Source of the DNA: an uncultured Lachnospiraceae bacterium
Lineage (GTDB): Bacteria; Bacillota; Clostridia; Lachnospirales; Lachnospiraceae
NCBI GenBank assembly: GCA_947177105.1
Contig: CAMWTF010000094.1
Coordinates: 1-8,100, forward strand
Direction: 5' to 3'
Length of the DNA: 8,100 bases
The notes under the pieces are model-generated. The model saw only the letters and a program-made list of their open reading frames with translations. It was not told the origin of the DNA and searched no databases. Shown one piece after another: positions 5,638 to 8,100 of the stretch. The translations under genes and the position numbers were made by a program. Numbering within the stretch: the first letter of the stretch is position 1; the number at the start of each line of letters is the position of its first letter.

Positions 5638-7047
5638 TTATAAGGGGAATTTAAAGTATCTCTTTGCGTTGTTGTAAGAGATATCCGTGACAATCTCTGA
5701 CAGGATATCCATATCTGCAGGAAACTCTCCGCTCTCCACCCAGTTGCCGATCAGGTTGCACAGTATGCGGCGGAAGTACTCGTGCCTGGTGTAGGAGAGG
5801 AAACTCCGGGAGTCGGTCAGCATTCCCACGAAGCCGGACAGGTTGCCCAGGTTGGCCAGAGAGATCATCTGATCCTGCATACCGGTCTTGTGGTCATTGA
5901 ACCACCATGCGCTGCCCTGCTGGATCTTGGCCACTGCGGTGCTGTCCTGGAAACAGCCCAGAATCGAGCCGATGGCCTGATTGTCGTTGGGGTTTAAGCT
6001 GTACAGGATAGTCCTGGGCAGTTCATCGGTCTTAATCAGCGCATTCAGGAAATCAGCCATCTGAGAAGAAGGGGCGTAATTGTTGATGCAGTCGTATCCG
6101 GTGTCAGGCCCCAGCTTCTCATACATCAGGGTATTGTTGTCTCTCTTACAGCCGTAGTGCAGCTGCATAGCCCAGTCGAGTTTCGCGTATTCTCTGCCCA
6201 CAAACAGCATGAACGCCGTCTTGAACTTCAGTTCCTCCTCCTTGGTGGGAATCATGCGGTTCTGGCGCTTTAAGAAGATCTCCTCGATCTCGTCATCGGA
6301 GGCGGGGCAGTACATCACATACTCCAGGGCGTGGTCGGATACATTGCAGCCCATGGAGGCAAAGAAAGCCATACGCTCTCTCAGGGCGTCCTTTAGCTGG
6401 GCAAAAGTGATAATCTCGCTCTTTCCCACGGTGGCGGCCAGCTTATCCAGATAGTCCAGATAGTCGGGCTTTTCGATATTCATAGCCTTGTCGGGCCTCC
6501 AGGCAGGCAGCACCTTCACCTCGAAACTGTCATCCTCGGCGATTTTCTTGTGCCATTCCAGAGAGTCAATGGGATCATCGGTGGTGCAGATCAGAGTCAC
6601 ATTGCTCTGGCGAATCAGGTTGCGCACACTCATGGAAGGCTCACGGAGCTTTTCGTTGCACAGATTCCACACCTCGTCGGCAGTTTTTTTGTTCAGCACA
6701 CCTGTGTAGCCGAAATATCTCTGCAGTTCCAGATGGCTCCAGTGGAACAGGGGATTGCCGATGGCCTTGCCCAGACACTCCGCCCACTTGCAGAATTTTT
6801 CGTAGTCAGAGGCGTCCCCGGTGATGTACTTCTCGTCCACACCGCAGGAACGCATGAAGCGCCATTTGTAGTGGTCGCCGCCCAGCCATACCTGGGTGAT
6901 GTTGTCGAACTGTCTGTCCTCGGCGATCTCCCTGGGATTAATGTGGCAGTGGTAGTCCAGCACAGGAGTGGTCTCGGCGCAGTCATGGAACAGCTTCCTG
7001 GCAGTCTCCGTCTCCAGCAAAAAATCTTTGTCCATAAAACTTTTCAT
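5638..7047 (-). CDS. uxaC: Uronate isomerase (glucuronate isomerase)
   Basis: Cytoplasmic isomerase of the amidohydrolase superfamily that converts D-glucuronate to D-fructuronate and D-galacturonate to D-tagaturonate, the entry to hexuronate catabolism. The 469-residue product matches the UxaC family in length. The metal-binding HxH is at His33 and His35 in DYHCHINPREIAED (31-44). Other family segments are LICTTDDPIDSLEWH (152-166), VLPAWRPDKAMNI (179-191), MQLHYGCKRDNN (294-305), ILYSLNPND (347-355), WWFNDHKTGMQDQM (381-394) and LTDSRSFLSYTRHEYFRRIL (410-429). The start MKSFMDKDF at 7047 is chosen over an ATG at 7062, because GGAGGG (7055-7060) sits seven bases upstream of 7047 and would overlap the coding region if 7062 were used. 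The neighbouring LacI gene 70 bases upstream suggests local regulation. The next pathway genes (uxaB, uxuB, uxuA, kdgK, kdgA) are not in the window. Confidence 0.95.
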   Translation of the reverse strand: MKSFMDKDFLLETETARKLFHDCAETTPVLDYHCHINPREIAEDRQFDNITQVWLGGDHYKWRFMRSCGVDEKYITGDASDYEKFCKWAECLGKAIGNPLFHWSHLELQRYFGYTGVLNKKTADEVWNLCNEKLREPSMSVRNLIRQSNVTLICTTDDPIDSLEWHKKIAEDDSFEVKVLPAWRPDKAMNIEKPDYLDYLDKLAATVGKSEIITFAQLKDALRERMAFFASMGCNVSDHALEYVMYCPASDDEIEEIFLKRQNRMIPTKEEELKFKTAFMLFVGREYAKLDWAMQLHYGCKRDNNTLMYEKLGPDTGYDCINNYAPSSQMADFLNALIKTDELPRTILYSLNPNDNQAIGSILGCFQDSTAVAKIQQGSAWWFNDHKTGMQDQMISLANLGNLSGFVGMLTDSRSFLSYTRHEYFRRILCNLIGNWVESGEFPADMDILSEIVTDISYNNAKRYFKFPL

Positions 7048-7054
7048 TTTACTT

Positions 7055-7060
7055 CCCTCC
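7055..7060 (-). promoter_or_regulatory. uxaC ribosome binding site
   Basis: GGAGGG on the minus strand, seven bases before the ATG ending at 7047. It fixes the start at that Met rather than the Met five codons upstream, whose ATG (7060-7062) overlaps this site. Confidence 0.7.
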
Positions 7061-7069
7061 ATTTTTAAT

Positions 7070-7106
7070 ATTGTATGTGATAGCTTGACGCTTTTGGTAC
7101 CGAAAG
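7070..7106 (-). promoter_or_regulatory. Candidate uxaC promoter with palindromic operator
   Basis: On the minus strand TACAAT (7075-7070) matches five of six -10 positions and would start transcription near 7063, giving a very short leader. No good -35 is present. Instead the 16-base imperfect palindrome CTTTTGGTACCGAAAG (7091-7106, 14 of 16 symmetric positions, centre GGTACC) covers the -35 region. Its even symmetry and length are like LacI-family operators, and the gene just upstream encodes a LacI-type protein. Both the promoter and the regulator assignment are inference. Confidence 0.4.
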
Positions 7107-7117
7107 AACCTTTGGGT

Positions 7118-8100
7118 TTATTTCTGGCAGTCGTGGCTGCTGGCCAAGGTGGTGCCCCGGTGTACCACTTCCCCGGAAAATACAGTCTGCTTGGGCATCT
7201 CCTTGCCGCCCAGCACTCCCATCAGAGTGAGAATCAAACTCTGGCACAGGGTTTCCAATTTGTTGTCAATGCTGGACATCTCTGGCTCACAGCAGTGTAC
7301 CAGCAGGGAGTTATTGTAGCCGATGACGCACAGTTCTTTTGGGATGGACAGTCCGGCGTCCAGGGCAAAACGGACAGCGCCCATGGCCAGGCAGTCGTCC
7401 GAGGCGATGATGCCGTGGAACTGCAGTCCCTTCTGGTAGAGCTTCATCAGATGGCTGGCCATGGCGTGGATATCCTCATGGGAACCCTGATAGAACTGAA
7501 TCAGGTTGCTGCTTCTCAACAGCTTTTGTGACTCCATGGCGCTGCGGTAGCCGGCCATTTTCTTCTTACTGCTGTAGGAGGTGGAGTTGGTAAAATACAG
7601 GATATCCTCCACACCGGCCTGGATCAGCTGCAAAGTGGCCTCATATACGGAGGAAAAGTCATCCGACAGGATGCTGTACACATTGGGGGCCTCCAGAGCG
7701 GCGTTCAGCAGCATCACCGGAACCTGGGCGGCGGCGTCAAGAATATACCGGTTTTCCGTATCCTTGTCATAGACAAAATTGGAGCCCACCAGAATAATGC
7801 CGTCCACCTTCTTGGTGATCAGCAGATTCATGCAGCTTTTTTTGCTCTCCAGGTCATAGCCGGTGCAGCACAGGATACTGTCATATCCGTTGGCCCGCAG
7901 CTTCTGCTCAATATAGTAGATGGCCTTGGCCAGATACAGGTCGGAGGAGTCGGCACACATGATACCGATGGTTTTCATGGTGTTGAGTCCCAGCCCTCTG
8001 GCAAAAGCGTTGGGTGTGTACTCACATTGGTTGATGACATCCAGCACCTTCTGCTTGGTCTTCTCGCTGACATTACTGCTGCCGTTGAGCACTCTGGATA
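7118..8100 (-). CDS. LacI-family transcriptional regulator (5' partial)
   Basis: DNA-binding regulator with a sugar-binding-protein-like effector domain, probably controlling uxaC and uronate genes. The window edge removes about the first 20 residues. The visible part starts at SRVLNGSSNVSEKT, the end of the LacI recognition helix region, so the GTG at 8092 is an internal Val codon and not a start. With that Val as 1, the rest of the DNA-binding domain and hinge run to about 37 (VSEKTKQKVLDVINQCEYTP, then NAFARGLG). The periplasmic-binding-protein-like domain starts at TIGIMCADSSDLYLAKAI (41-58), with VDGIILVGS (96-104), GIIASDDCLAMGAVRFALDA and VIGYNNS later, and the usual C-terminal VVHRGTTL. 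It lies 70 bases upstream of uxaC on the same strand, with no clear terminator between. The effector could be glucuronate, galacturonate or a downstream keto-sugar acid; sequence alone does not decide. Confidence 0.9.
   Translation of the reverse strand, partial: SRVLNGSSNVSEKTKQKVLDVINQCEYTPNAFARGLGLNTMKTIGIMCADSSDLYLAKAIYYIEQKLRANGYDSILCCTGYDLESKKSCMNLLITKKVDGIILVGSNFVYDKDTENRYILDAAAQVPVMLLNAALEAPNVYSILSDDFSSVYEATLQLIQAGVEDILYFTNSTSYSSKKKMAGYRSAMESQKLLRSSNLIQFYQGSHEDIHAMASHLMKLYQKGLQFHGIIASDDCLAMGAVRFALDAGLSIPKELCVIGYNNSLLVHCCEPEMSSIDNKLETLCQSLILTLMGVLGGKEMPKQTVFSGEVVHRGTTLASSHDCQK

Overview
The window looks like a chromosomal segment from an anaerobic, gut-type Firmicute, most likely a Lachnospiraceae (Clostridium cluster XIVa) relative. 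The reasons are a phosphotransbutyrylase-butyrate kinase pair, strong AGGAGG-type ribosome binding sites, GLUG-repeat surface proteins and moderately GC-rich coding sequence. The genus cannot be read from the sequence. No rRNA, tRNA, CRISPR array, insertion sequence or phage gene is visible, and the gene content is mostly conventional metabolism.

Layout. Bases 1-62 are an abnormally C-rich, almost A-free stretch that looks like a read or contig-end artefact. From about 63 to 1403 (+) lies the 3' part of a surface protein with GLUG repeats, an InlB-like sheet domain, one transmembrane anchor and a charged cytoplasmic tail. A terminator hairpin and an extended -10 promoter lead into a HAD-family phosphatase (1561-2205, +), whose own terminator overlaps its stop codon. 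A promoter, a leader of about 150 bases carrying three degenerate 21-base repeats and a strong stem-loop, and then ptb (2431-3345) and buk (3447-4514) follow on the + strand. A long bidirectional hairpin (4540-4585) separates buk from the convergent minus-strand genes.

The minus-strand block, read right to left, is a LacI-family regulator cut by the window edge (7118-8100), uxaC uronate isomerase (5638-7047), a terminator hairpin, and an AraC-family regulator with a cupin sensor domain (4706-5530).

How they work together. Ptb and Buk convert butyryl-CoA to butyrate with ATP formation, the last step of butyrate fermentation. UxaC opens hexuronate catabolism (glucuronate to fructuronate, galacturonate to tagaturonate), the products of which eventually feed central metabolism through 2-keto-3-deoxygluconate. 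The LacI protein immediately upstream of uxaC, with a palindrome in the 70-base gap, is the natural candidate for uronate-responsive control. The AraC gene may belong to the same sugar locus or control genes outside the window. The most interesting unexplained structure is the ptb leader; no convincing undescribed multi-gene system was found.
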